Shown: one piece after another, positions 26,785-34,964 of the stretch | How positions within the stretch are numbered: position 1 is the first letter of the stretch | How the letters are laid out: the number at the start of each line of letters is the position of its first letter | DNA from: Acuticoccus sp. MNP-M23 | Lineage (GTDB): Bacteria; Pseudomonadota; Alphaproteobacteria; Rhizobiales; Amorphaceae | DNA length: 64,000 bases | Direction of reading: 5' to 3' | Assembly: GCF_031195445.1 (NCBI RefSeq) | Contig: NZ_CP133480.1 | Span: 1,598,001-1,662,000, forward strand | The notes under the pieces: model-generated | What the model was told of the DNA's origin: nothing | Databases searched by the model: none | The model's input: only the letters and a program-made list of their open reading frames with translations | Position numbers and translations under genes: made by a program

Positions 26785-26983
26785 AAGGTGGACCGTGCGG
26801 GCGGCACGGCGAATTGACCCGGCCGATTGATCACGCGCATTTTTGCCGAAAAAATCACTCGCACACGCGCGCTCCCCTTGCGCCCCGGACGACGTGTTGA
26901 GGCTCCGGGGCAGGCAAGGCCACCATAACAAGAAATGTGGTATTGTACAGCTGAAGGTTGTACTTGCTGGACGCGCGATAGCC

Positions 26984-28585
26984 TCAGCCGGCCGGGTCGA
27001 GGCCCTTGCGCAGCGCAGCCAGCGCCTGCGGTGTGTCGGCATCGGTCCCGGCGGCACGGCCGATCTCCACATCCACCACACGGTCAGCGTAGCGGGACAT
27101 CAGCGCCCTGCCGCCGGCATCACCTTCGGTGGCGCGCAACTCAGGAAACAGGCGGGACGACCAGGCCACCGGGTTGCCGCGCCCGCCGCCATCGGTGGCC
27201 ATCGCAATCAACGCGCCTTCGCGCTCCAGCCCGCCCAGCACCCGCGTGCAATCTTCGGCTGTGACGAGGGGCATGTCGCCCAGGAGGATGAGCGCCGCAT
27301 CCGTCTCGCCTGGCAACGCTTCGAGGCCTGCGCGCAGGGACGTGGATAGCCCATCGGCAAAGGCGCCATTGTACACGAAGGTGACGTTGCAGTCCGCCAG
27401 CGCCGCCTCCACGCGCGCAGCCTCGTGGCCCGTCACCACCACCACGCGGGTGGCGCGGGAGCCAAGCGCTGCCTCCACCACGTGGACCACCATCGGCTTG
27501 CCGGACACCTCCTCGAGAAGCTTGTTGGCAACGCCCATCCGCGTTGACCGCCCCGCCGCAAGAACGATGGCCGCAGGCCGCTCCGGCCGAACCGCATTGT
27601 CGCCGCGCCGGGGTCGGGGCCGCGCCGCGGTCTCCTCCAGCAATCCGCCGACGCCCATTGCCACAATGTCCGCCGGCTCCACGGCAAGGCCCGCCAGCAC
27701 ACGGTCGAGCACCAGATCGAACCCGTTGGCCTTTGGCGAGCGCGCACAGCCCGGTGCGCCAATCACCACCCGCCCGTCAAGTTCGCCAAGCACCAGAAGG
27801 TTGCCCGGATCCACCGGCATCCCAAGATGCACCACCCTGCCGCCGGCCGCCCGGATGGCCGCCGGGATAACGTCATTCACGTCCACCACCGCAGAGGCGC
27901 CGAACACCACGATCACCTCGCCGGTGGCCGCCCGCAGCGCCTCGGCCAGGGACGCCTCGTCATGGGGCACCCGCACATCCTCGACAATGTCGGCGCCAGG
28001 CGCCGCCAGCCGCTGCGCAAACACACCAAGTGTCTTGTCGATCACGCTGGCCTTCAGCGCCGAAAGCTCCGTGGAGATCGCGCTCACCCGGCGCACCACC
28101 CAGGGCGCCACCGACAGCGCCCCGCCCACCGTCACCGCCCCCGCCGCAACGCTTTGCGCGGACGCGGCAAACGGGATGATCTTCACGGTGCCGATCATCC
28201 GTCCTTCCGACACGCGGGTGAACGGCGTCAGCGTCGCCAGCGTGATCGCCGGGTCGATGGCGTTCAGCGCGTCGACGGCCGCGCGGTCGACCATCACCAG
28301 TCCGGCGCGGTCGGCAAAGAGGTTGGCGCGGCCGGTATCGGCGCGTTCCACGTAGGTTTCCGGACCGACGGCGGCCTCTGCAATCTTCCGGGCCGCTTCG
28401 TCTTCGTGGAGGTCACCGGGCTCCGGCCGCGCGGCGATCACCGCATCGATCCCGGCTGCACGGAGCGACGCGATGTGGTCCGCCGTCAGCCGCGTGCCCT
28501 TGCGGATGACGCCTGTGCCGGTGCGCTGCGAATGGGCCAGCAGCGCGCCCTCTGCCGCATCGGCGGCAACCGGCCCGAACTTCAC
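26984..28585 (-). CDS. Molybdopterin-binding domain / MobA-like nucleotidyltransferase fusion
   Basis: 533 residues in two parts. Residues about 1-330 are a MoeA/CinA-like molybdopterin-binding region (VIVVFGASAVVDVNDVIPAAIR; GELDGRVVIGAPGCARSPKANG). Residues about 345-533 are a MobA/MocA-type nucleotidyltransferase with the signature AAIVLAAGRSTRMGVANKL and LLGDMPLVTAEDC. Such fusions are thought to add CMP to the molybdenum cofactor for xanthine-dehydrogenase-family enzymes. The GTG start at 28585 overlaps the preceding xdhC-like gene by 4 bp (GTGA). Last gene of a three-gene operon; no molybdenum hydroxylase gene is in the window. Confidence 0.85.
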   Translation of the reverse strand: MKFGPVAADAAEGALLAHSQRTGTGVIRKGTRLTADHIASLRAAGIDAVIAARPEPGDLHEDEAARKIAEAAVGPETYVERADTGRANLFADRAGLVMVDRAAVDALNAIDPAITLATLTPFTRVSEGRMIGTVKIIPFAASAQSVAAGAVTVGGALSVAPWVVRRVSAISTELSALKASVIDKTLGVFAQRLAAPGADIVEDVRVPHDEASLAEALRAATGEVIVVFGASAVVDVNDVIPAAIRAAGGRVVHLGMPVDPGNLLVLGELDGRVVIGAPGCARSPKANGFDLVLDRVLAGLAVEPADIVAMGVGGLLEETAARPRPRRGDNAVRPERPAAIVLAAGRSTRMGVANKLLEEVSGKPMVVHVVEAALGSRATRVVVVTGHEAARVEAALADCNVTFVYNGAFADGLSTSLRAGLEALPGETDAALILLGDMPLVTAEDCTRVLGGLEREGALIAMATDGGGRGNPVAWSSRLFPELRATEGDAGGRALMSRYADRVVDVEIGRAAGTDADTPQALAALRKGLDPAG

Positions 28586-29286
28586 GCAGCGGCCGAAAGT
28601 TTTGCTGCCTTTGCGGGCCCGAGGCGCAGCGCCGCAATCACCTCGGCGAGCACCGACACCGCAATTTCAGCAGGCGAGGCGGCGCCGATGGGCAAACCGA
28701 TGGGCGCATTGATCCGCCCCATCGCCGCATCGTCGAAGCCCTTTGCAGCAAAACGCTCCACCCGCCGCGCGTGTGTCTTCCTGCTGCCAAGGGCGCCGAT
28801 ATAAAAGCAGTCCGCCGTCAGCCCGGCTTCCAGCGCCGGATCGTCGATCTTCGGATCGTGGGTGAGGGTTGCAAGCGCCGTTTCGGGGTCCAGCGCCAGA
28901 AGCGCCGCATCCGGCCATTCGGCGACCATCTTCACGCCGGCAAAGCGTTCCTCGGTGGCAAAGGCCGTCCGCGGGTCGACGATAGTGACGTCGAACCCGG
29001 CCGCCGCCGCCATCGGCGCCAGCACCTGGCTGACGTGGACCGCGCCCACCACCACCAGCCGCGGCGACGGGCGGTGGATGGCCACGAACACCTCGCCCTC
29101 GGCCGTTTCCTCCCGGCCCGACTTGCCGTTCGCAAACCTTGCGTGCAGCACGTCGGCCAGCGGGTCGGCCGCAAAATCGCCGCGCATCACCAGCCGGCCC
29201 GCGCCACCGTCCAGCGGCACCACGAGGGCAGCGGCCTTGCGTTCGGCACGCGCTGCGTTGAGCGCGGCGAGATCCGCGACCCTCAA
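28582..29286 (-). CDS. XdhC family protein, C-terminal (Rossmann) half as separate gene
   Basis: 234 residues. It carries the XdhC C-terminal Rossmann domain: RLVVVGAVHVSQVLAPMA, FDVTIVDPRTAFATEERF, LTHDPKIDDPALEAGL, FYIGALGSRKTHARRVERF and the end motif GRINAPIGLPIGAASPAEIAVSVLAE. XdhC-type proteins receive the molybdenum cofactor, protect and sulfurate it, and deliver it to xanthine dehydrogenase or CO-dehydrogenase-type enzymes. The start is inferred to be the TTG at 29286, whose TTGA overlaps the stop of the upstream N-terminal-half gene. In E. coli-like XdhC both halves are one protein; here they are two adjacent coupled genes. Confidence 0.82.
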   Translation of the reverse strand: MRVADLAALNAARAERKAAALVVPLDGGAGRLVMRGDFAADPLADVLHARFANGKSGREETAEGEVFVAIHRPSPRLVVVGAVHVSQVLAPMAAAAGFDVTIVDPRTAFATEERFAGVKMVAEWPDAALLALDPETALATLTHDPKIDDPALEAGLTADCFYIGALGSRKTHARRVERFAAKGFDDAAMGRINAPIGLPIGAASPAEIAVSVLAEVIAALRLGPAKAAKLSAAA

Positions 29287-29612
29287 GCCCCCGCCCCCGT
29301 CAGCGGCTCGACATAGACGCGGATCGTCCCGCCGCAGGACAGGCCGACCTCCCACGCCGTCTCGTCCGCAACGCCGAATTCGAGGAGTCTGGCGGGGGCA
29401 CCGGCAGCAATATCCACCGCCTCGGCCACCACCGCCCCCTCAACGCAACCGCCGGAGACGGACCCCTCGAACGCACCCTCGCCGTCAATCACCAGATGGC
29501 TGCCAACGGGGCGCGGCGCGGACCCCCAGGTGTCCACCACGGTCGCAATGGCCACCTTGCGCCCCTCGGCGTGCCACCGCTCGGCAGTCTTCAGCGGGTC
29601 GGTCTCATCCAT
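29283..29612 (-). CDS. XdhC family protein, N-terminal (CoxI-like) half
   Basis: 109 residues matching the XdhC/CoxI N-terminal domain: AIATVVDTWGSAPRPVGSHLVI, then GSVSGGCVEGAVVAEA and VGLSCGGTIRVYVE, with both conserved cysteines. First gene of the molybdenum-cofactor maturation operon; the ATG at 29612 follows GAGGAG. Overlaps the C-terminal-half gene by four bases. Divergent from exoD with 153 bp between starts. Confidence 0.87.
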   Translation of the reverse strand: MDETDPLKTAERWHAEGRKVAIATVVDTWGSAPRPVGSHLVIDGEGAFEGSVSGGCVEGAVVAEAVDIAAGAPARLLEFGVADETAWEVGLSCGGTIRVYVEPLTGAGA

Positions 29613-29765
29613 CGCATCTTCTCCTCAGCCGGGGCCGGCCGCCAACATCGCACGGCAACCGCGCACTGCAAGGGGCTTTGCAGGAAGGCCCCGAAAGTGA
29701 ACAACTGTCGTCCCGGTTCGTTAGCGTCCCACAAGACCTTGCGACCAGTAGACGGAGCCCTGCCG

Positions 29766-30359
29766 ATGGCCGAAGAGCCCGACAAGAGCAACAACCTCGC
29801 CTCCCTTTTGGATGCCATCGAGAACGACACCGAGGGCGAAGAGGTCGCCGTGTCCGATGTGGTCGCGTCGCTGGGGCAGCGTGCGTTCGGTTCTCTCTTC
29901 GTGATCACGTCCCTGGTTGCGGTGCTGCCCACCGGCGCCATTCCGGGAATGAGCATCCTCACCGGCACCGTGATGCTGCTCCTGTCGGTCCAGCTCCTGT
30001 TCGGTGCCGAGAAGATCTGGCTGCCTCGGTTCATCATGACACGGGCGATCGGTCGGGAGCGGCTCGTCCGGTCCCTCCACAAGGCAAAGGGGTGGGCAAG
30101 GCGGATCGACCGCGTGATTGGCCCGCGGATGGAGTTCATGCTCTCCCCGCCATTTCACCAGCTTGTCGCCATCAGCGGCATTATCGTCTCGCTTTCCATG
30201 TATCCGCTGGCGGTGGTGCCGTTCGGCGCCTTCCCGGCCGGACTGTCGATGCTTGTCATCGGGCTCGGCTTGATGGTGCGCGACGGGCTGCTGCTGGTCC
30301 TCGGCATTGCCATCGGCTTCATCGGCCTTGGCATCGCCTTCACGTTCTTTCCGTTCTAG
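29766..30359 (+). CDS. ExoD family exopolysaccharide synthesis protein
   Basis: 197 residues. An acidic N-terminus is followed by the ExoD signature (GQRAFGSLFVITSLVAVLPTGAIPGMSILTG in the first helix pair) and three or four further hydrophobic helices, with RFIMTRAIGRERL between them. In Sinorhizobium, exoD mutants are affected in exopolysaccharide and alkali tolerance; the molecular role is not known. The ATG at 29766 follows GGAG. Its stop codon overlaps by 4 bp that of the convergent HugZ-like gene. Confidence 0.85.
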   Translation: MAEEPDKSNNLASLLDAIENDTEGEEVAVSDVVASLGQRAFGSLFVITSLVAVLPTGAIPGMSILTGTVMLLLSVQLLFGAEKIWLPRFIMTRAIGRERLVRSLHKAKGWARRIDRVIGPRMEFMLSPPFHQLVAISGIIVSLSMYPLAVVPFGAFPAGLSMLVIGLGLMVRDGLLLVLGIAIGFIGLGIAFTFFPF

Positions 30360-31087
30360 CCGCGTGCTGCCTTGGTCATGGCCACAAGTGCCGCTCGAAG
30401 GGCCCCGCTGCTGGCCACCGGGGTGTCCCACTCGGCGCGCACCACCGCCCCGCCCGCGCCAAGGTCGATCCCCAGCGGATCGATCCCGACGCTGCGCCAC
30501 GCACCGTCCGCGGGACCGCCGCCAAGGCGTGTCGCAATCAGCTCCAGCGCGTCGGCATGGTCCTCGTCCATATGGGTGCAGGCGGAAACATCCACTTCGC
30601 CCAGCGCGGCGGCCATGTCGGCCGGTGCCAGAATGTCGCCCGGTTCGAGCGCGGTGATCCGGCCGAACCCCGCCACCAGGTGCGCGTCCGCCACTGCCAG
30701 CGCCATGAACGCGAAATCACCGAAATCCACATACATTTCGGCTGCGGGATGCCGCCGCAGGAAGCGACTTCGCGCCAACGCGGCATCGGGCACCGGCGCC
30801 AGCGTGCCGTCCAGCGTCACCCGTGCGCGCGCGTTATTGTCGTCGAGCCCGGCAAGCGGGGCGACGAACATCAGCGATGCACGGCCATCGCGCGCAATAT
30901 TCTGGGTATGCAGAGCAAGTTGCGAGACCAGAACCACCGGTGCACCATCAATCATGGTAGCGCTAGACACATGGCTCACATGGGGTCCGCCCTGTGCCGC
31001 GAGCGTGCCCAACGCCGCTTCCGGCGCGGTGTGGACGAGAGTTCGCGCCAAGCGGGCAGCATCCCGTTTTGTCCATCGATCGCTCAT
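30356..31087 (-). CDS. HugZ-like heme-utilisation / pyridoxamine 5'-phosphate oxidase-fold protein
   Basis: 243 residues. The N-terminal split-barrel flavin-binding-type domain (about 10-150; GTLAAQGGPHVSHVSSATMIDG, NIARDGRASLMFV) resembles PNPOx/HugZ. A C-terminal DUF2470 domain includes CTHMDEDHADALELIA. HugZ proteins bind or degrade heme. The protein could equally be a flavin enzyme of unknown substrate, since the heme-ligating histidines cannot be placed with certainty. Divergent from chvI. Confidence 0.8.
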   Translation of the reverse strand: MSDRWTKRDAARLARTLVHTAPEAALGTLAAQGGPHVSHVSSATMIDGAPVVLVSQLALHTQNIARDGRASLMFVAPLAGLDDNNARARVTLDGTLAPVPDAALARSRFLRRHPAAEMYVDFGDFAFMALAVADAHLVAGFGRITALEPGDILAPADMAAALGEVDVSACTHMDEDHADALELIATRLGGGPADGAWRSVGIDPLGIDLGAGGAVVRAEWDTPVASSGALRAALVAMTKAARG

Positions 31088-31225
31088 CGAAATGCTCCTT
31101 CAGCCTACAGACCGACAGCTTTGTGACATAGGTCACACCCCTCAAACACATTTGAGCCACAAACATCCCGCTTGTGCCGCCATATTGAATTGGGCTTGGC
31201 CGGATTTCGAAACAGGCGAACGACC

Positions 31226-31924
31226 ATGGCGATAATCGCACTCGTCGATGACGATCAGAACATCCTTGCAAGCGTTTCGATCGCGCTTGAAGCGGAGGGG
31301 TTCGAGGTGGTCACTTATAATGACGGGGTTTCGGGGCTTGAGGGTCTCAACGCCAATCCGCCGGACCTTGCGGTGCTCGACATCAAGATGCCGCGGATGG
31401 ACGGGCTCGAAATGCTCCGCCGGCTACGGCAGAGCACAGATATGCCGGTGATTTTCCTCACCTCCAAGGACGACGAGATCGACGAGCTCTTCGGCCTCAA
31501 GATGGGTGCGGACGATTTCGTACGCAAACCCTTTTCCCAGCGTTTGCTGGTCGAACGCATCCGCGTGGTGCTTCGGCGTGCGCAGGCGCGCGAACAGGCG
31601 GCCGAGCCGGAAACGCCGGCCCGCACGCTGACGCGTGGCCACCTCACCATGGATTCCGACCGCCATACCTCCGCCTGGAAGAACCGGCCCGTCGTCCTCA
31701 CGGTGACGGAATTCATGATTTTGCAGGCCCTGGCACACCGGCCGGGCGTGGTCAAAAGCCGCAACGCGCTGATGGACGCGGCGTATGACGACCACGTCTA
31801 TGTCGATGACAGAACCATCGACAGCCACATCAAACGCCTTAGAAAGAAGTTCAAGCAAACCGACGACGAATTCGACATGATTGAGACGCTGTATGGCGTC
31901 GGATATCGTTTCAAGGAAGAATGA
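31226..31924 (+). CDS. chvI: Two-component response regulator ChvI (OmpR family)
   Basis: 232 residues: receiver domain with acidic pocket DDD (8-10), phosphoacceptor D52 in [13 protein letters not shown] and KPFSQ near residue 107, then an OmpR-type winged helix ([42 protein letters not shown]). ChvI with ChvG controls acid, envelope and host-association responses in Hyphomicrobiales. The gene leads a cluster chvI-chvG-hprK-EIIA-HPr. The ATG at 31226 gives [11 protein letters not shown], the family start. Confidence 0.93.
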   Translation: MAIIALVDDDQNILASVSIALEAEGFEVVTYNDGVSGLEGLNANPPDLAVLDIKMPRMDGLEMLRRLRQSTDMPVIFLTSKDDEIDELFGLKMGADDFVRKPFSQRLLVERIRVVLRRAQAREQAAEPETPARTLTRGHLTMDSDRHTSAWKNRPVVLTVTEFMILQALAHRPGVVKSRNALMDAAYDDHVYVDDRTIDSHIKRLRKKFKQTDDEFDMIETLYGVGYRFKEE

Positions 31925-31979
31925 GGCCGCCAGCAGGTCCGTCGGCATCATACAGCGCCTGCAAGGAACAGCCCGGCCC

Positions 31980-33722
31980 GTGAACACACAGCCGATCTTC
32001 AAGACGCCATGGCCCGGCGTTTTCCGTCCGCCCACCGGCCGGCTGTTGCAGGCCACCACCTTCGGCTTCTCGCGGCTGGCGCTCCAGTTCATGGCAGTGC
32101 TTCTGGTCGGGCTGACAATCCTGCTGTTCGCCACGCTCAAGGTCGCCGACCTCCGGCGCGGTGCGACCGACGCTGTGATCCGCAGCCTTCTGGTCCAGGC
32201 GGACGCAACCGCCGCCGCCTTCCACCAGCTCACGCCGGAAACGCCGTACTTCACCCTTTTGCCGGTGGACGGCCGCACCCCCGCCGCCGGCGCGCCGGCA
32301 CCACAGGGCGGCATCCCGGCGCCGGCCTCGACGGAGATCGACCGGCCTGGCGTCAGTGACGTGATTGCGACCGTGTTGCAGGACTCGATTGCTCAGGTCC
32401 GCATCTTCGGCGCCGATGGCGAGCCGATCTTCCACAGTGAGCTTGCCGTCGAGCAGCGTGGCAGCCCGGTGCTGAAAGCCCCCGTAGCCCCCGTAGCCCC
32501 CGCCCCAAGCCTGATCCGCTCGGTCTGGGAGGCGATTGCCGGGCTCTGGCTGCGGCCTTCGCTGCCGCTGGAACCGGCCGAAGACGCCGTTGCCGCTGAC
32601 CTCGACGAAGCCGTCTCCGCCCTCGGCGGCGTCAAGACAGTCAGCGTCCGTGCCGATGCGAATGCCGACACGCTCATCTCGGTTGCAACGCCCATCACCG
32701 ATGCGTCGGGCACCGTGCTGGCGGCGCTGCATCTGCGCAGTGCGCCGGGGGCAGTAACCGGGATCGCCTATCGCCAGGAACTTGCCATCGTGCGCATCTT
32801 CCTCATCGCCGGGCTGATTGCCATTGTCGTCTCCATCGTTCTGGCGGCCACCGTCACCATGCCGATCCGCCGCCTTGCTCGCGCAGCGGACCGGATCCGC
32901 AGCGGCGGAGTCTCCGCGCCCATCCCGGAGCTGTCCGATGGTGGCGAGATCGGCGAGCTGTCCCGCGTCCTGCACGACATGACGGTGGCGCTCTACACGC
33001 GCATCGATTCCATCGAAGCCTTTGCCGACGAGGTGGCGCACGAGCTCAAGAACCCGCTCACCTCCCTGCGCAGCGCCGCTGAAACGCTGCCGCGCGTCAC
33101 GGCGGAAGCATCGCGCCTTAAGCTCCTCGACGTGATCGAGCACGATGTGCGCCGCATCGACCGGCTGATCACCGACATTGCCGACGCCTCCAAGCTCGAC
33201 GCGGAGCTGAACCGTCACGGTTATGCCCGCTACGAGCTGATCGAGCTGATTGAGGGGGTGGTCACGACCCAGGCCGAGCTTGGCCGCGAGCAGGGCAAGA
33301 GCGTGGAATTTGTGGTGCGCGGCACCAAGAGCACCGACGGGTTTGTGGTCGTCGGCAACGACGGCCGTCTTGCGCAGGTGTTCACCAACCTCGTCGACAA
33401 TGCGCGCTCGTTCACGCCGGACAATGGCCGCGTGGTGGTCACCGCCCAGCGCTTTGCCAACTTCATCGAAGTGGTTGTGGACGACGAGGGCCCCGGCATT
33501 GCCGAAGACAGCTTGGAGCGGATCTTCGAGCGTTTTTACACAGACCGTTCCGAACAGCGCTCCTTCGGCAACAACTCGGGGCTGGGCCTCGCAATTTCGC
33601 GCCAGATCATCGAAGCGCACAATGGCGAGATCTTCGCAGAAAACCGCTACCGCACGACGCTTGGTCCGGCGCGCGACGTCGCCGGTGCAAGGTTTACCGT
33701 GCGCCTGCCCGTGACCGCGTGA
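31980..33722 (+). CDS. chvG: Sensor histidine kinase ChvG
   Basis: About 580 residues from a GTG at 31980. First membrane helix FMAVLLVGLTILLFATL, a periplasmic sensor domain of about 230 residues with an Ala/Pro-rich insert (APVAPVAPAPS), second helix IFLIAGLIAIVVSIVLAATV, HAMP domain, H-box EVAHELKNPLTSLRS with phosphoacceptor His354, and an HATPase domain with N-box LVDNARSF, DDEGPGI and GLGLAISRQI. Partner of ChvI. The start is uncertain: an ATG at 31893 inside the chvI end is also in frame. Its stop overlaps the hprK start by four bases (GTGA). Confidence 0.9.
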   Translation: MNTQPIFKTPWPGVFRPPTGRLLQATTFGFSRLALQFMAVLLVGLTILLFATLKVADLRRGATDAVIRSLLVQADATAAAFHQLTPETPYFTLLPVDGRTPAAGAPAPQGGIPAPASTEIDRPGVSDVIATVLQDSIAQVRIFGADGEPIFHSELAVEQRGSPVLKAPVAPVAPAPSLIRSVWEAIAGLWLRPSLPLEPAEDAVAADLDEAVSALGGVKTVSVRADANADTLISVATPITDASGTVLAALHLRSAPGAVTGIAYRQELAIVRIFLIAGLIAIVVSIVLAATVTMPIRRLARAADRIRSGGVSAPIPELSDGGEIGELSRVLHDMTVALYTRIDSIEAFADEVAHELKNPLTSLRSAAETLPRVTAEASRLKLLDVIEHDVRRIDRLITDIADASKLDAELNRHGYARYELIELIEGVVTTQAELGREQGKSVEFVVRGTKSTDGFVVVGNDGRLAQVFTNLVDNARSFTPDNGRVVVTAQRFANFIEVVVDDEGPGIAEDSLERIFERFYTDRSEQRSFGNNSGLGLAISRQIIEAHNGEIFAENRYRTTLGPARDVAGARFTVRLPVTA

Positions 33723-34153
33723 GCGCCACCATCCATGCCGGTGCCGTCGCGCTCGGGCCGTGGGGCGTGCTCGTCCGCGGCGCACCCGGCGCCGGAAAGA
33801 CCGCGCTGGCGCTGGCACTCATCGCAAGGTGGCACGCCAGCGGGCACTACGCCGCACTGGTGGCCGACGACCGGGTCGATCTGCGCGCGTCGAACGGGAG
33901 GCTTGTCGCGCGTCCTGCCGAGGCGCTGCGTGGTCTCGCCGAAATCCGCGGCTACGGCATTGCCGCAATACCGTACCTGCCCGCCGTGCGCCTCACCCAT
34001 GTGGCCGACCTCGAAGACGCGCCGGAACGGATGCCGGACCCTTCCCGTGTTCCCCTGCGCGGTGCACACCTGCCGCGGATCTGCCTGTTCGCACGGCAGC
34101 CGGAGGCCGGTGCAACCGCATTGTGGACGCTCCTGCAACCCTCCGGTTCTTGA
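33719..34153 (+). CDS. hprK: HPr kinase/phosphorylase, short alphaproteobacterial form
   Basis: 144 residues, only the catalytic C-terminal domain of HprK, as usual in Alphaproteobacteria (Firmicute proteins are about 310). Walker A GAPGAGKT at 21-28, ALVADDRVDL with the catalytic Asp, and the GLAEIRGYGI and LPRICLFARQ blocks. It phosphorylates and dephosphorylates a seryl residue of HPr (34601-34900). GTG start, overlapping chvG by 4 bp. Confidence 0.88.
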   Translation: MSATIHAGAVALGPWGVLVRGAPGAGKTALALALIARWHASGHYAALVADDRVDLRASNGRLVARPAEALRGLAEIRGYGIAAIPYLPAVRLTHVADLEDAPERMPDPSRVPLRGAHLPRICLFARQPEAGATALWTLLQPSGS

Positions 34154-34221
34154 CTGTGGGCGGCACAGCAGATCAACGTGCGCCTTCGCCAGATGCGAAC
34201 AATGAAAAAAGGGGCGACCTT

Positions 34222-34620
34222 GTGATTGGACTGGTTCTCGTCACCCACGGCCGCCTGGCCCAGGAGCTGCGGGCGGCGCTGGAACATGTGGTGGGGCCGC
34301 AGGATGCGGTGGAGCCGATATCCATCGAGCCGGACGACGACATCGAACAGCGGCGCGCGGATATTCTCGCCGCGGTCAACCGCGTGGACAGTGGCAAGGG
34401 AGTCGTGATCCTGACCGACATGTTCGGCGGCACGCCCTCCAATCTTGCCATCTCGGTGATGTCGACCAATATTGAGGTGATTGCCGGCGTGAATCTGCCG
34501 ATGCTGGTGAAATTGTCGTCCGCCCGAACCGGGATGACGCTGCCTGAGGCCGTCAACGCCGGACGGGACGCCGGTATCAAATACATCAGTATTGCCAGCC
34601 ATGTCCTCGCCGGAAGCTGA
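34222..34620 (+). CDS. PTS EIIA component, mannose family
   Basis: 132 residues of the EIIA-Man fold: IGLVLVTHGRLAQEL with active-site His9, GKGVVILTDMFGGTPSNLAIS and NLPMLVKL. No EIIB, EIIC or EIID partner is nearby, so it is likely a regulatory phosphate acceptor in the HPr phosphorelay rather than a sugar transporter part. GTG start at 34222 with AAGGGG upstream. The last 20 bases overlap the HPr gene. Confidence 0.88.
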   Translation: MIGLVLVTHGRLAQELRAALEHVVGPQDAVEPISIEPDDDIEQRRADILAAVNRVDSGKGVVILTDMFGGTPSNLAISVMSTNIEVIAGVNLPMLVKLSSARTGMTLPEAVNAGRDAGIKYISIASHVLAGS

Positions 34621-34900
34621 AGACGACCAGGCGCAGCGCCTGCTCCTGACAATGGTGAACCGCCGGGGCCTGCATGCGCGGGCCGCGGCAAAATTCGTCA
34701 ACACGGTGGAGTTCTTCCAGTCCGAGGTAGAGGTGACCAAGGACGGTCAGTCCGTCAGCGGACGATCCATCATGGGATTGTTGATGCTTGCGGCGACGTT
34801 GGGCAGTACGGTGGAAGTGACGGTGGAAGGCACCGATGCGCGACCCGCTGCAGATGCCATCGCGGCACTGGTCAATGACGGCTTCGGTGAACGTGACTGA
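34601..34900 (+). CDS. HPr phosphocarrier protein
   Basis: 99 residues: active-site His25 in NRRGLHARAAAKF, accepting phosphate from Enzyme I, and the regulatory serine Ser56 in SGRSIMGLLML, the target of HprK. The N-terminus is about ten residues longer than E. coli HPr. It overlaps the EIIA gene by 20 bp. Enzyme I (ptsP or ptsI) is not in the window and must be encoded elsewhere. Confidence 0.92.
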   Translation: MSSPEAEDDQAQRLLLTMVNRRGLHARAAAKFVNTVEFFQSEVEVTKDGQSVSGRSIMGLLMLAATLGSTVEVTVEGTDARPAADAIAALVNDGFGERD

Positions 34901-34964
34901 TAAAGATATGCAACCTTAATCGCCCCCGTGGTTAAGTGATTCTAGGCGCTCAAGGCTGACAGGT

